NCBI RefSeq assembly: GCF_004379255.2
Contig: NC_056048.1
Location: forward strand, 27,710,736 to 27,774,735
Reading direction: 5' to 3'
Origin: Salvia splendens
Lineage: Eukaryota; Streptophyta; Magnoliopsida; Lamiales; Lamiaceae
Length of the DNA: 64,000 bases
Shown here: piece by piece, positions 46,810-61,729 of the stretch
Layout of the letters: every line of letters starts with the position of its first letter
How positions within the stretch are numbered: position 1 is the first letter of the stretch
Notes under the pieces: generated by a model
Told to the model about the DNA's origin: nothing
The model's input: only the letters and a program-made list of their open reading frames with translations
Database searches by the model: none
Translations under genes and position numbers: made by a program

Positions 46810-47342
46810 CCCTTGGGTAGGAGAAAAGGCCAAATTAGATGAAGGTGATTTACCTAATCTTCCCTATTTAAAAGCAGTGATTAAAGAGACACTGAGGTTG
46901 TACCCAGCAGGCCCACTACTTGTACCAAGCCAAACAATCGAAAAATGCATACTAGAGGGCTACGAGATTCAACCTAACACAACAGTTTTCGTTAACGCGT
47001 GGGCGATTACACGAGATCCCGAGTATTGGGACGATTCGAACGAGTTTAGGCCCGAGAGGTTCTTGGATACTAATATCAGCATCACATGACATGACTTCGG
47101 AGCGATCCCGTTTTGATCGGGCCGTAGAATTTGCCCCGGAATATCGATGGGACTTGCAAACGTGGAGCTCACGGCTGCAAGTCTTGTTTATCATTTTGAC
47201 TGGAAGATGCCTCATGGTCATGAGCTGAGGATATTGATACAGATGTGCCGGGGATTACTATGCATAAGAAAAATCCACTTATCCTTGTGGCCAGAGAGAC
47301 TGTGTTGTTTAGTATACTTTTTTTAAAGGCATGTATGTATGT
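46810..47342 (+). pseudogene. Cytochrome P450 C-terminal fragment (CYP71-clan)
   Basis: Only the last third of a P450 remains. Seen: the end of the K-helix (YLKAVIKETLRLYPAGPLL, with ExxR), the PERF-type motif (FRPERFLD) and the heme-binding region (SGRRICPG), ending in a frame with [16 protein letters not shown]. Damage includes a frameshift near 47088, TGA at 47114-47116 inside the heme-loop FxxGxR signature, and another frameshift near 47228. The upstream two thirds are missing. Sequence style fits CYP71/CYP83-type enzymes, but subfamily and substrate cannot be given. It lies immediately downstream of ATE1, on the same strand. Confidence 0.9.
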
Positions 47343-48009
47343 ATATTAATAATGCAACTCCGTTCATGACATGTTTTCATTCTATCTTTAGTAGGTAAGG
47401 ATTTGTCTTAGTTCTCGTGCCAGATCAATTGCACGGAGGGAGTATTATTGATACACATAAACTAGTATACTATATACATAAGTCGGAAATTTGAATTATC
47501 ATTGTTATGGGTACATTAAAATTCATTATTGATTCTCTTAAAATGATTTAGTTTCACAATCTAAGGATAAATAGTGGATTTGAAAAATTCAGTGCTCCAC
47601 GCATACCACGGTGGACAACTGATGTAGTATGTCCTACCAATAAAATTTTGACAACTAGATATATACATGGACACACCTCCACCTATAAACACACATGGCT
47701 GCATATGTATAGAAATTTTGTACGTCCCTTATATAACACATATGCCTCTATACACACACATTAATTACGTTGTATTTAATGCACTTAAATCTTTCACATT
47801 AAATAAATATAGATTGTGGAGAAAAATTTACATACTGATAATAGTCATCAGCAATTTACATTGTGGAAAGTATATTTTTTATTGCTAGCATTGCATATAG
47901 GAGTAATATTTAAAACTGAAAGAGATACTAATACTTAAAAGAGAAGTATACAATATACAAGAATATATGCAAGAAATCAAACGGTTACAATGCTAAAACT
48001 TGTCTTTCA
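47343..48009. other. AT-rich spacer with repeat debris
   Basis: It contains a Stowaway-like end (CACGGAGGGAGTATTA, near 47435) and a segment near 47610-47660 (GTATGTCCTACCAATAAAAT) that resembles 49650-49675. No gene seen. Confidence 0.5.
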
Positions 48010-49046
48010 GATGCTGAAGGTGCTGAAAGAATAAAAAAGATACTGAAATTGAGTTATAATTATTTGCCTTCACCATCTCTGAAGAAATGTTTTGCATACT
48101 GTTCAATTTTTCCTAAAGGTCACAGGGTTTGGAAGCGGCAAGTGATTGAGCAGTGGATGGCAGAAGGTTTTCTTCAACCAGATGAAAGAAATGAGATGGA
48201 AGATGTGGGAAATAAGTTTTTCAACGTTCTTCTACACAACTCTTTGCTTCAAGTTGCATGGCGAGATGGATATGGAAATGTAGAAGGTTGTGTGATGCAC
48301 GATCTAGTGCATGATCTTGCATCTTCTGCTCTATCTAACAATGCAGACGGTACCATCTCCATCCGATACATGTTTCTCGAAGAAGAATCAAGTCATATTT
48401 CGAAAGGAGTGGCCAAGCAATTGCGTACATTAATCTTGAAAAGTGGAACTTCTAATACCACGTTCTCAGACTTCCAATGACTGCATAATCTAACTCTCAA
48501 TGATCGTAATATTACAGAGTTGTCCAATTCAATTAGGAAGTTGATACATTTGAGATATCTTGATATTTCAAATACATGTATTAAAGACTTGCCGGAGTGG
48601 ATTGGTGAACTCAGCCACTTGCAAACGTTAAGATTATCACATGTTTCGTGTTCGCAGAAACTGGCAAACACGTTGAAGTACTTGGTTAACTTAAGGCATC
48701 TGTATATCAAAGATGTAGAGTTGCCTGCGGAGATTGGGAGATTAACAAGTCTCCAAGCACTACCTTACTTCAATGTGGGCGAAGAGAAGGGCTATCATAT
48801 TGAAGAACTCGGAAGTTTGAATGATATCAAAGGAGAATTAGCAATCAGAAGTCTTGAGAGGGTGCGTGACAAGGAAGAGGCTATGAAAGCCAATATATTG
48901 CAGAAGCAACACTTATCTGAGTTGCGGTTTGAATGGGGATTGGATTGTTGGGGTGAAAGAAATGATGAGAGTGTGTTGGAAGGTCTCAAACCTCATGCAA
49001 ATCTGAAGGAGTTGGCAACCGAACACCACCCTAGTATATTGGGTTA
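48010..49046 (+). pseudogene. CC-NB-LRR (RGA-type) resistance gene fragment
   Basis: Starts in the ARC region (LKLSYNYLPSPSLKKCFAYC, the GLPL-distal/RNBS-D block), continues through WMAEGFL and the MHD motif (CVMHDLVHDLASS), then LRRs (LRYLDISNTCIKDLP, LQTLRLS, LRHLYIKDVELPAEIG). The coiled coil, P-loop and kinase-2 regions are absent upstream. TGA at 48478-48480 interrupts the frame before LHNLTLNDRN. The match to the family stops near 49015 (LKELA). It is therefore truncated at both ends and cannot make a functional receptor. The family detects pathogen effectors. Confidence 0.9.
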
Positions 49047-50109
49047 AAATGGGTAAAATTGAATCATAATCTTTCTACGAGACGAAAGCCCAACATAACG
49101 TCCTCGAAATATATGTCGATCCCTTTGGGGAAGTACCTAAATAGTTGTGATTAATTTCATACACTTATTAGAGATAACAAAGTACGGGCCGGGGCCGAGG
49201 CTGAGCTCATTAGACCGAAAGGGAAAATTTGGGCCTAAAAATATGTTTTTTGTTTATTTATATGGCAAGCCAGGGCCATATGGGCTATATATATCTTTGG
49301 ATTGGACCGGCCCAACCCAATATCTTACTGGCCCATAATCTATATGGTCAGATTAGTTAATTATATATGTAAAAAAAATTAATTAATTTTGTCACTTTAT
49401 ATATATATACCTCTTTATAGCTTCATTCAGGTCTGATTCATTCATTGTAGTTGAATGCATCATCAAACCCCAATTTGTTCTTCAAAAGGTCAACCTTGAA
49501 CAAGCCATAACGTTTAGTTTGTTAATAGCCTCCAATAAATAAAGTTAAATTCTCAATTGATGCTTGATTAACATATATACATATAATCAAAGTGGAGAAA
49601 AAATTTCAGTGGTCCATCCACGAGGTGTCAATACCAAAGGTATGCCCTACTAATAGATACTTGACAAGTGGAATTATATATAGTTATGCTTCCAACTAGA
49701 TATATAAACAATAGAAACATTAAATTAGGGATATACTAATATGCACACTAATTTTAAAGAGCTAATGTACATCCAATCATGTGCTGCCACGTGGCACGAA
49801 AAATGCAATATTGAAAAGGATAAAATGCAATATACATTTGTAGAAGCTATAGATGAATTTCGGCAGATTGTATTTTTGTTATATGCAGATTGCATTTTTT
49901 ATTGTAGAGTTTTGCATTTTAGATATAGACTGTTTATTTGCATTTTATATATAGACGGATTGCATTTATATATAATTTATTTTGCATGGTAAACAATTTA
50001 TGTCAACATGCAAAACTCAACAATATAGAATGCAATTTGCCTATAACTAAAATGTAATCTACATGAAAATTGATTAATTACAAATGTTGTGTGTGAGTTA
50101 GGCAAATGT
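49047..50109. other. AT-rich spacer, repeat debris
   Basis: It contains a GC-rich patch with GGGCC motifs (49180-49340) that looks like a decayed transposon subterminal region, and a segment near 49610-49680 related to 47590-47660. Repeated TTGCATTT motifs occur near 49860-49985. No gene seen. Confidence 0.45.
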
Positions 50110-52331
50110 AGTGAGGTTAATACCTAATGACCTATGCACAACCACAAATACAATAAAATTTGCCAGCCATAACCTAAAGTCATAAAGAAAAAAAACACAC
50201 TGAGACCCGTTCAGTGACCTTTTAGGTAGGGCTGGTAAATCGTGCGGATTGGGTCGTTATCGGGTCAACCTGATAATGACCCAACCCAATAAGGCCTAAC
50301 CTGAACCCGACCTGTTAAGGAAACTGTAAATCCGAACAAGAACCCGACCTGCTACCTTCAAATCCGAACACGACCCGCACCCGACACGAACCCGTTATCG
50401 ACACGATATAATATGGGTTGACACGACACGATAACAACCCGAACCTGATATTACACGATTAAAACCTAATATTACACGATTAAACCTTAATTTTTAACCT
50501 AATTTACACAATTAAAATTCGTTTTATACTATTTAAACCTAATTTATAAGAAATTAAAAAATTAAAGTAATATATATTTTAATAAATAATAATAAAAATA
50601 ATAATATTATTTCTTAATGGGTTACCCGTATCCGACCCGCATCCGACCCGAACCCAACCCGAAATTATCGAGTTCTTAATGGGTCAACCTGATAAGGACA
50701 CGGATCCAATAAGACTTGACCCCAACCCAATAATTTAGTGCGGATTCGTGTCAGATTATCGTGTCGTGTCGAAAATTGCCAGCCCCACTTTTATGGCCTG
50801 GTGGGGCCCATGTAATTGGATTTTTTTTTCAAGTGTTCAGTGTTTAAGAATTGCGGCTGTTGTTAATTTTTGTTTTTTTATTAAATGGGTGCTGACGAAA
50901 GTACACCCGACTATTATAGAGAAGCGCATAAATGGGTGCGAACTATCTTTTTTTGGTCCATGACTATTATAGAGAAGCGAACTATCTTTTTTGGTCAACG
51001 AAATTTGTCAAAGTATCATTTTAGATCCGCGAACTTTAAAAATATCATTTGAGGTTCGTTAACTATGAGTTAATATCAATCGAAGTACTTTTTTACTATT
51101 TTCATATTTTTTGGACGAAAATACCCTCAATACCTTGAATGTATATATTTTTAATAAACTTATCACAAACTCATATTAGACCAAACAAAGTGTAAAGTTT
51201 GTTATATTTTAGACCAATTTTCAAGTTCGTGGGAAATATCATATCTTGGCAAAAGTTGATGATTTTAGAGACCGATATCCCTTTATAAAACAATATGTAT
51301 TGGAAAAAAATGCTTCCTGTTATGTGTTGAAAATTTGGAAGTGCAATAAATTGAAAGGAATAATTTTCTTTAACCAAGCGTGAAATATGTTTATTTTTAG
51401 ATGTGTGGGGCTGGTCCGAGGAGTACTATAGAATTGATCATGCTTATGAAATAAATGTTGGAAAAAATAACAGAGGAGTAATATAATACTAGTATAATAA
51501 ATATCAATTATTGATCAACCATTGGCGGCGGATTATAATAAATATCAATAATTGATCAACCATTGGCAGCGGATTCAAAATATAATTTGGATTGGAAATT
51601 TGTATTCTCAACTTATAACGTTTAGAAGACTGCAATATTTTAGTTTAATTTAAGCCCACATAATGGTGGTTGAATTTAATCTCCATGCCGGGCCCACGAG
51701 TAATTTCAATTTGATTGAAGGATGGTAAAATTATATTATGAAATTTCAACATGAAAATATTAATATTATAATATAAGAATAATATTATTATTGTGTATCT
51801 AATTAACAACCTCCCCTGCTGTGACTGAATGCACAACATGAGATCCAAATCCGAACTATTTAGTGGTATTACTTCCACTCAAATTCAAATGTTCTATCCC
51901 TTTGACCCGTGAACTCAAGCGTCGATTTCTCTTGACTAGGTCATCTAGAAATAACAAACAAAATATAAAGTTTGTTATATTTTAGATCAATTTTCAAGTT
52001 CGTGGGAAATATCATATCTTGGCCAAAGTTGATTTTAGAGACGTATAGCCTTTTATAAAACAATATATATTTGGAAAAAAATTATTTCCTGTTATGTGTT
52101 GAAAATTTGGAAGTGCAATGAATTGAAAGGAATAATTTTCTTTAACCAAGCGTGAAATACATTTATTTTTAGATGTATGGGGCTGGTCCGAGCAGGAGTA
52201 CTATAAAATTGACCATGCTTGTGAAAAATAAATGTTGGATTTATTGCAGGAGAACTTGAAAATATAAATGACTATAGAGGAGTAATATAATACTAATATA
52301 ATCCTAGTACAATAAATATCAATAATTGATA
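50110..52331. repeat. Duplicated non-coding module, left set
   Basis: The sequence from ACCTATGCACAACCACAAAT (about 50127) to the reductase 5' region matches 61730-63340 over almost its whole length, apart from the insertion at 50227-50787. Inside it a unit starting AGTGTAAAGTTTGTTATATT occurs at about 51188, and a partial second unit (ATAAAGTTTGTTATATT) at about 51965. Both contain AACCAAGCGTGAAATA and GGGGCTGGTCCGAG. The second unit ends at about 52331, 49 bp before the reductase start codon. Confidence 0.85.
50227..50787 (+). mobile_element. Non-autonomous hAT/MULE-like element, same family as 14933-15491
   Basis: A 561-bp element with ends TAGGGCTGGTAA and TTGCCAGCCCCA, in inverted orientation to the copy at 14.9 kb. 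Flanks are CCTTTTAGG (left) and CTTTTATGG (right). The duplicated module at 61.8 kb shows the empty site ACCCTTTTATGGCC, which fixes the insertion point and supports an 8-9 bp duplication. Confidence 0.9.
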
Positions 52332-52379
52332 TAAAACAATGAAGCTGAACACCAGAATTCCACCAGAATTAACGGCAAA

Positions 52380-56350
<3,971 letters not shown>

Positions 56351-57434
56351 TTCTGTTTTTCGCAGAGTGAATCATCGGAAATAAGGAAGGATTTAAATAA
56401 GGGTATAATCATGAATTATAAATATATAATCATGAATTTGATGTATTGTTATTAATTGAAACATGAAGGACTTAAATAAGGCTAATCATCCCAAATAACA
56501 GAATCTGTATTGCAATTTTATTGATTTTCAAACTATTGCACAAATTATGAGACAACACCTCCAATACTTCATTTCTTATTTATCTCTTCCATTTACTATT
56601 CATGGCTCTCATTATTTCATTTTCTATTTAATTTATTTATTATAAAACTTAATTAAAATACAAGATTTCTGAATTTTAACTTCCATAGACGTCTCTGGTA
56701 GGGATGTCAATCAGGTCGGCGCAGCGGGTTTCGGGCCAACTCTACCCGAGTTATGGGTCAATCAGATACGGGCTAATCGGGTAGTGGTTTTTTTCAGGTT
56801 ATAGAAGTTCAACCCTAACCCTAAAAACTCGGGTTTCGGGCTAGCCCAACAGGATAATCGGGTTGCTGCCGATAAATTTAACATGTGATCAATCCAATAA
56901 ATAATGTTGAAAATAAGATATATTCATAAAATGTAAAACATTTAATTATGATAAATTTGAGATATATGCTTAAATTCAAACATAAACACGATTAAATACT
57001 AATATTTGAGATTTATGCAAAATAAAACATAGTTGTAATATTTATGCAAAATTTGAGATATATGCAAAATATTTGTAAATTTTAAGTTGTAATTTGTAAA
57101 TTTTAAGTTGTAATTTGTAATTTTAAAGTTGTAATTCGTAATATAGTTGAAATTTGTATCAATAAAATTGCATTTGTACACCGCATTATTCTAATTTTAT
57201 TTATGCAAGTATATTTACATTTTTTACTTGAATTACAATTTTAACAAAAAAAATAAAAATAAAATAAACATCAATCGCCGAACTGGCCCGGAACCGGACA
57301 GGAACCGGCTGTTCCGGACCTTGACGTGAACTGCCGGTTCACGGTTCAGGAACCGGAATGGTCCAAGCTATGTAGGGCCTGTAGGAAAAATGTCCCTAAT
57401 TGTCGTTGTTTTAAATGTTTTTTATGCAGAAATC
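56351..57434. other. Spacer with hAT-like debris
   Basis: At 56699 the sequence TAGGGATGTCAATCAGGTCGG and following CGGGTT/CGGGCT-rich DNA resemble an hAT subterminal region, but no matching right end was found. At 57060-57140 a short tandem repeat (TGTAAATTTTAAGTTGTAATT) occurs. At 57281-57360 there is a GC-rich patch of GGAACCGG motifs from another decayed element. Confidence 0.5.
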
Positions 57435-58655
57435 ATGCAAGTATTTGTGAGTTTGTATTGGGGTGGTAGAGTAGTTCAACTACCACATATGGGTATTGGT
57501 TATGAACCACCTTGTCTGAGGAGCTCCATCATATTAAATTCAGGTGTTTCCTATTTTTAATTGGTAGCAATGATCTGTGATGCGATGGGAATAGATATGA
57601 ACCAACACACAATTGAATTATTATGGAGACAATGTATAGTCTTTGCTTCCGGTATGGGTTATACATGTTCTGTGATTTGTAATGATGACAGTGTGATGTT
57701 TATGTTCAACAATGCTCAAAATTCAAGTGGGTGTATTGAATTATTTGTTGAGTATTCACCGGTGAGGAGTGCAGAAATCCCACCAGTAGTTGATTATGGT
57801 ATTGAATCATCTGCGAGGTTTGAACAAATGAGTTTTGATTGTGGTATTGGATCATCTGCGAGGGTGGACCAAATGAGCTTGGATCGTAGTATGAATGAGC
57901 AGAGAGATGTTGTAGATGTTGTAGATGTTGCTGATGTTGGTGTTGGATTGAATGATGAGGTAGATGTTGCAGATGATCTTGATGAGCCAAGGCCACTATC
58001 TGAGACAGAGCCAGACCCCGATCTCAGTGATGGTGATGGTGATGGTGCTGATGATGACGGTGGTAGTTCTAATGATGAGATAGTACCATGTAAACCTGTT
58101 ATGCAAGGTGAACAACCACTTCCGGAATACAATCCTAGTGGGTTTAGATTCTTTCGTGAATTACCAAGTCGTCCTCCTGGAGTATCGGATGATGTGGGTG
58201 GTAATGAACACAGCCTTTTGTATTGGAATGAGAATGAGCCGCATCGGATTGTGTTGGGAACAAAATTTGATTCCAAGCTACACGTGAAGACTGCTATAAC
58301 TATGTGGAGTTTGTGGAATGAAAAACAGTTTAAGGTTGTCGAGAGCAAATTAAGAAGGTGGCATGCTGTATGCAAATTTCCAGCAGGAACGACAGTAACA
58401 GGGGCAGGCATCATCAGCACCACCAACGCTGAAAAGGCGATGGAGTGTAAGTGGGAGGTTTCAGTTACACAAAGGTCGCATGACGATATGTGGGAAGTTA
58501 GGAAGTGGAAGAATCGACATACTTTTATAGGCCATCGTGCTAATAGAGATCATGCTAACTTTTCATCCCCAATGATAACTCTGTTGATTCGACATCATGT
58601 GCGACAATGTGCCGATTTCAAGGTCTTCTCAATAATAGCTGATATTTCAAGGTCC
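57435..58655 (+). pseudogene. MuDR-type transposase, N-terminal half only
   Basis: The frame starts at ATG 57435 (MQVFVSLYWGGRVVQLP, typical of MULE transposase N-termini). It is cut by TAA at 57558-57560 and then runs open. Seen: a long Asp-rich acidic linker, then the Mutator DNA-binding domain (VLGTKFDSKLHVKTAI, FKVVESKLRRWHAVC, CKWEVSV, WEVRKWKNRHTF). Homology stops near SIIADISRSP. The catalytic DDE and SWIM domains are missing. The frame continues by chance to 58754, but that last part is antisense to the PMD gene. Confidence 0.88.
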
Positions 58656-59841
58656 CCAAATAAGTATCGCACAAGTAGGATGCAGTCGAATCAATGCAGT
58701 GCTCAGGGAGGATACAGTTTGCATAGGGTGTCCACAGAAACTACAAACAAATAAAATAAAAACCACGATTAATTTTATACTATAGAAAGTAAATTCATTA
58801 ACTAAGACAACACAAATACATTTCACCTGGCCAGGACGAATCAGTGATAACTGATCACGATAATGAGCTACTGAATGTCGGGGAGCATTTCCAATTTCAG
58901 TAACTCCGTGCCACCTATACATAATATTAATGTCAACAGTTATCAACAAAATACATAATTATGTGAGTTAATTTAAACAAAAACATTACTTGGCTCCACA
59001 CGGGGTATAAGGCGTGTGCATAGGCGATATCAAGAAGGCTGGTCTCAATGTAGGCATTCTTTCCCACGCCCACAGCTGCAAGAGAACCATAGGTCCACCC
59101 ACATCTCTTCTCTGTCTGCCTACAGAAGCCTCGCACAAATAATGATACAGGTATGCTAAAGCAGCACTACCCCAACTGATATTAGCCACATCTTCCGGAT
59201 CGTCTAAGGCATTTAACCACATAAAGGGGACCTTGCACCCTGTGGTGTCCGGTAAAATAAGTCCCCCTAACAAGATCAGAGCATGTATACGTGCTCTTTG
59301 GATGTATGCATACTCAGGCAGCCCATCACCCAACGGCATCGTTGCTTGGTGGATCAGAGACGTCATCAACAAACCACCGTGCTTCGTTTTTGTATCTGCG
59401 TCAGGTATCCATCCCAACAAATCTCTACACTTGCTTGGCCAATCTTCAAATCCAACAGGGTAGTCACGGCCAGTGAAAACACTCCCGTCTGCTCTCAAAC
59501 CCCACAGGCTTTGCACATACTGTAAGGTTACAGTAACCTCACCAACTGGAAGGTGGAAACAGTGTGTCTCAGGCCTCCAGCGCTCGATCAAGGCAGTTAT
59601 TAGCTCATTGTCCATCCTCATCGGCCTTCCACATTGAACAACTCCTCTATACATCAAGCCAATACATGACATTTTCATGTATTGGCAATGCCCAAACCTT
59701 ACTCTCCGTCCTACGAACTCTCAACACATTTGTTGTGCCATTCGCCAACAAAGAGGCTGAAATGTGTTCGTTCTGACGAAACAATAGTGATGGATCCTCA
59801 GGTCCATAACATAATTGTTGTTCGGAACTTGCAGATGCCAT
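58656..59841 (-). pseudogene. Plant mobile domain (PMD, MAIN-like) gene, broken
   Basis: Read on the minus strand: exon from 59841 (GPEDPSLLFRQNEHIS, then RVRRTESKVW) to 58991, then 58914-58827 (WHGVTEIGNAPRHSVAHYRDQL) and 58740 to about 58656 (FLWTPYANCILPEHCIDS). The PMD core ITALIERWRPETHCFHLPVG followed by VTVTLQYVQSLWGL is diagnostic of MAIN/MAIL proteins and of 'serine/threonine phosphatase 7 long form' annotations, a domain shared by plant genes and transposons. A 1-nt frameshift lies near 59655-59660 (WLDV | YRGVVQC). The 3' end is cut off where it meets the MuDR fragment. Confidence 0.87.
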
Positions 59842-59924
59842 CTACTTCAAAACATTCACCCAAGATTCAATTTTTTTCATAACACCTCAACAATCTAACT
59901 AAATTGCAACTTAGGTGCGCAATA

Positions 59925-60180
59925 TATGCATATGAAATACCCAAATTACATAAAATCGCCCACCAAAAGGGGCACAATTACAAAAACTTAATCAATTGCT
60001 TCAATTGCTCCTACCCATTCAATGATATGCATATTAAATACCCAAATTACAGAAAATCGACCAACAAATCCAACAATTTCATCATAAACCCTAATTTTGC
60101 TAAATTAAATCCATATGAAATACCCAAATTACGGATATTCGACCAAAAATTCCATCAATTTCATCATAACCCATAATTTC
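59925..60180. repeat. Diverged tandem repeat upstream of the PMD gene
   Basis: The motif TATGAAATACCCAAATTAC occurs at 59931, 60032 (one change) and 60114, each followed by sequence like ATAAAATCG or GAAAATCGACCAA. It probably belongs to the MULE 5' leader. Confidence 0.75.
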
Positions 60181-60464
60181 ATCATAATCCCTAATTATAT
60201 GCAACAAAACAATAAAAATATACCAAAAATCCATCAATTTAATAAAAAACCCTACTTTTACTAAATTACGGAAAATCTGCCCAAATTAAACATTAAAGGA
60301 TGTATTTAGCCAAATTGAAGAATAATTACCGTAATATGGTTGCAAAATGGTGGAAAATCGCCGGATTTTGCTCGGATACGTCGGAAATCGCCCGATTTCG
60401 TCGCTTGGTTCTGCCTTCTGCCTTTCGTTTCTGGCTGGTTCTGCCTTCTGCCCGATTTAAAACT

Positions 60465-60733
60465 CAACGAACGACGCATAATGGTTATGCGTCGCTAATT
60501 AACGACGCATAAGAGTTATGCGTCGCTAATGAAAGACGCACAGTGGTTATGCTTCACTAACTAACGACGCATAAGTGTTTTGCGTCGATAAAGAAGGACG
60601 CATAAGAGTTATGCGTCTTTAACAAAAAGACGCACAATGGTTATGCGTCACTAATTAACGACTCATAAGATTTATGCGTCATTAGATAACGACGCATAAC
60701 CATTATGCGTCTTTCTGTTAGTGACGCATAACC
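60465..60733. repeat. Palindromic terminal array of a MULE-like element
   Basis: At least six units of the palindromic type GACGCATAAnnnTTATGCGTC with AT-rich spacers (CTAATTAAC, CTAATGAAA). Units are degenerate (GACGCACAGTGG, GACTCATAAG). Its continuation ATTATGCGTCACTCC is at 61640-61654, split off by the hAT insertion. The array adjoins the PMD promoter side and is probably one end of the MULE. Confidence 0.8.
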
Positions 60734-61630
60734 GTGGGCGGATCCAGAAACTAAATATCGTGGGGTCGAATCAGATAATAAATATTAAAAAAATATTTAA
60801 ATTAAATAATTTATGCAAGTATGGATATTCTGAAAACTATGTACTTCCTTAGTCCTGTCATAAGTGAAGCGTTTTACTTTTTTGCACGCAATTAAAGAAA
60901 AATGATATATACAAGAAAAAGGATACGTTGACACTTATGGTGAGACAAAAAGAGTGTACTTTTTCTGTAACAGCTCAAATTTTTAAAAATTAAAAATATA
61001 ATTGTAATATGAATGATAAGGTTGAAAATATAAATTATAAAACTAAAATTAGAAGAAATTAAGTTATAGATATTGTTTATTTAGATAAGTTGATTTATTG
61101 ATACATGAAAATATATATTTAAAATTAATTAAAATTATTAGATAAGAATATATTTTTAATGCACTTCTTAGAATTAATACAACTTAATAAAGAAAGAAAA
61201 CTCCAAATCCATAGTATTAAATTTTAAAATTAGAAAACTAGGATATTTAATTTTTCAAAATTTAGTCAAATTGTGGGGCCATGGACTGTATCTGTCTTGA
61301 TGCATCGTAACTAGGTAAATATTGGGAAGAAAAATTATGTGACATATCCATTCTCTCTCCTCATTCTTCACCGAACCCAATTTCGTTTCTCTCCTCGGCA
61401 AAAAAAATTGAAAGCGCCTCCCTAGCCGCGATCTGCCAGGATATTCCAGACGTTTCCCTTCCTCACTTCCTTCCTTTACCTCTGTTCAGTCTCATCTCAC
61501 ACTGCGTGAAGCGGGGCGGAGACGCGAACGGTGTAGGGTCGGAGGCTGAGGAAATGAACTCTCCGGCGGCACTCCGTGGCCGGTGGTGGGGTCGGCCGAC
61601 CACACTCGACCCCACCTGGATCCGCCGCTG
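60734..61630. mobile_element. Non-autonomous hAT-like element inserted in the MULE array
   Basis: An 897-bp element with ends GTGGGCGGATCCAG and CTGGATCCGCCGCTG. Flanks CGCATAACC (60725-60733) and CGCTTAACC (61631-61639) are an 8-9 bp duplication with one mismatch. Excision in silico restores an uninterrupted GACGCATAACC-ATTATGCGTC palindrome. The GC-rich right third (61360-61620) contrasts with the AT-rich left part. Confidence 0.85.
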
Positions 61631-61729
61631 CGCTTAACCATTATGCGTCACTCCCTGAGGTGGAATACAATTAATGCTCTTCATTAAAATGGAATTCAAG
61701 TAATGACCTTTACCAAAAAAAGAATTGAT

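Noticed and set aside
49741..49992. 83-codon ORF
   Set aside because: Composed of repeated TTGCATTTT/TATATAG motifs. It has no coding signature.
58656..58754. C-terminal 33 residues of the MuDR frame
   Set aside because: They are antisense to a PMD exon (LWTPYAN) and have no MuDR resemblance.
60465..60733. CRISPR-like array
   Set aside because: Regularly spaced palindromic repeats are present, but spacers are AT-rich and near-identical and the DNA is plant nuclear. It is a transposon terminal array.
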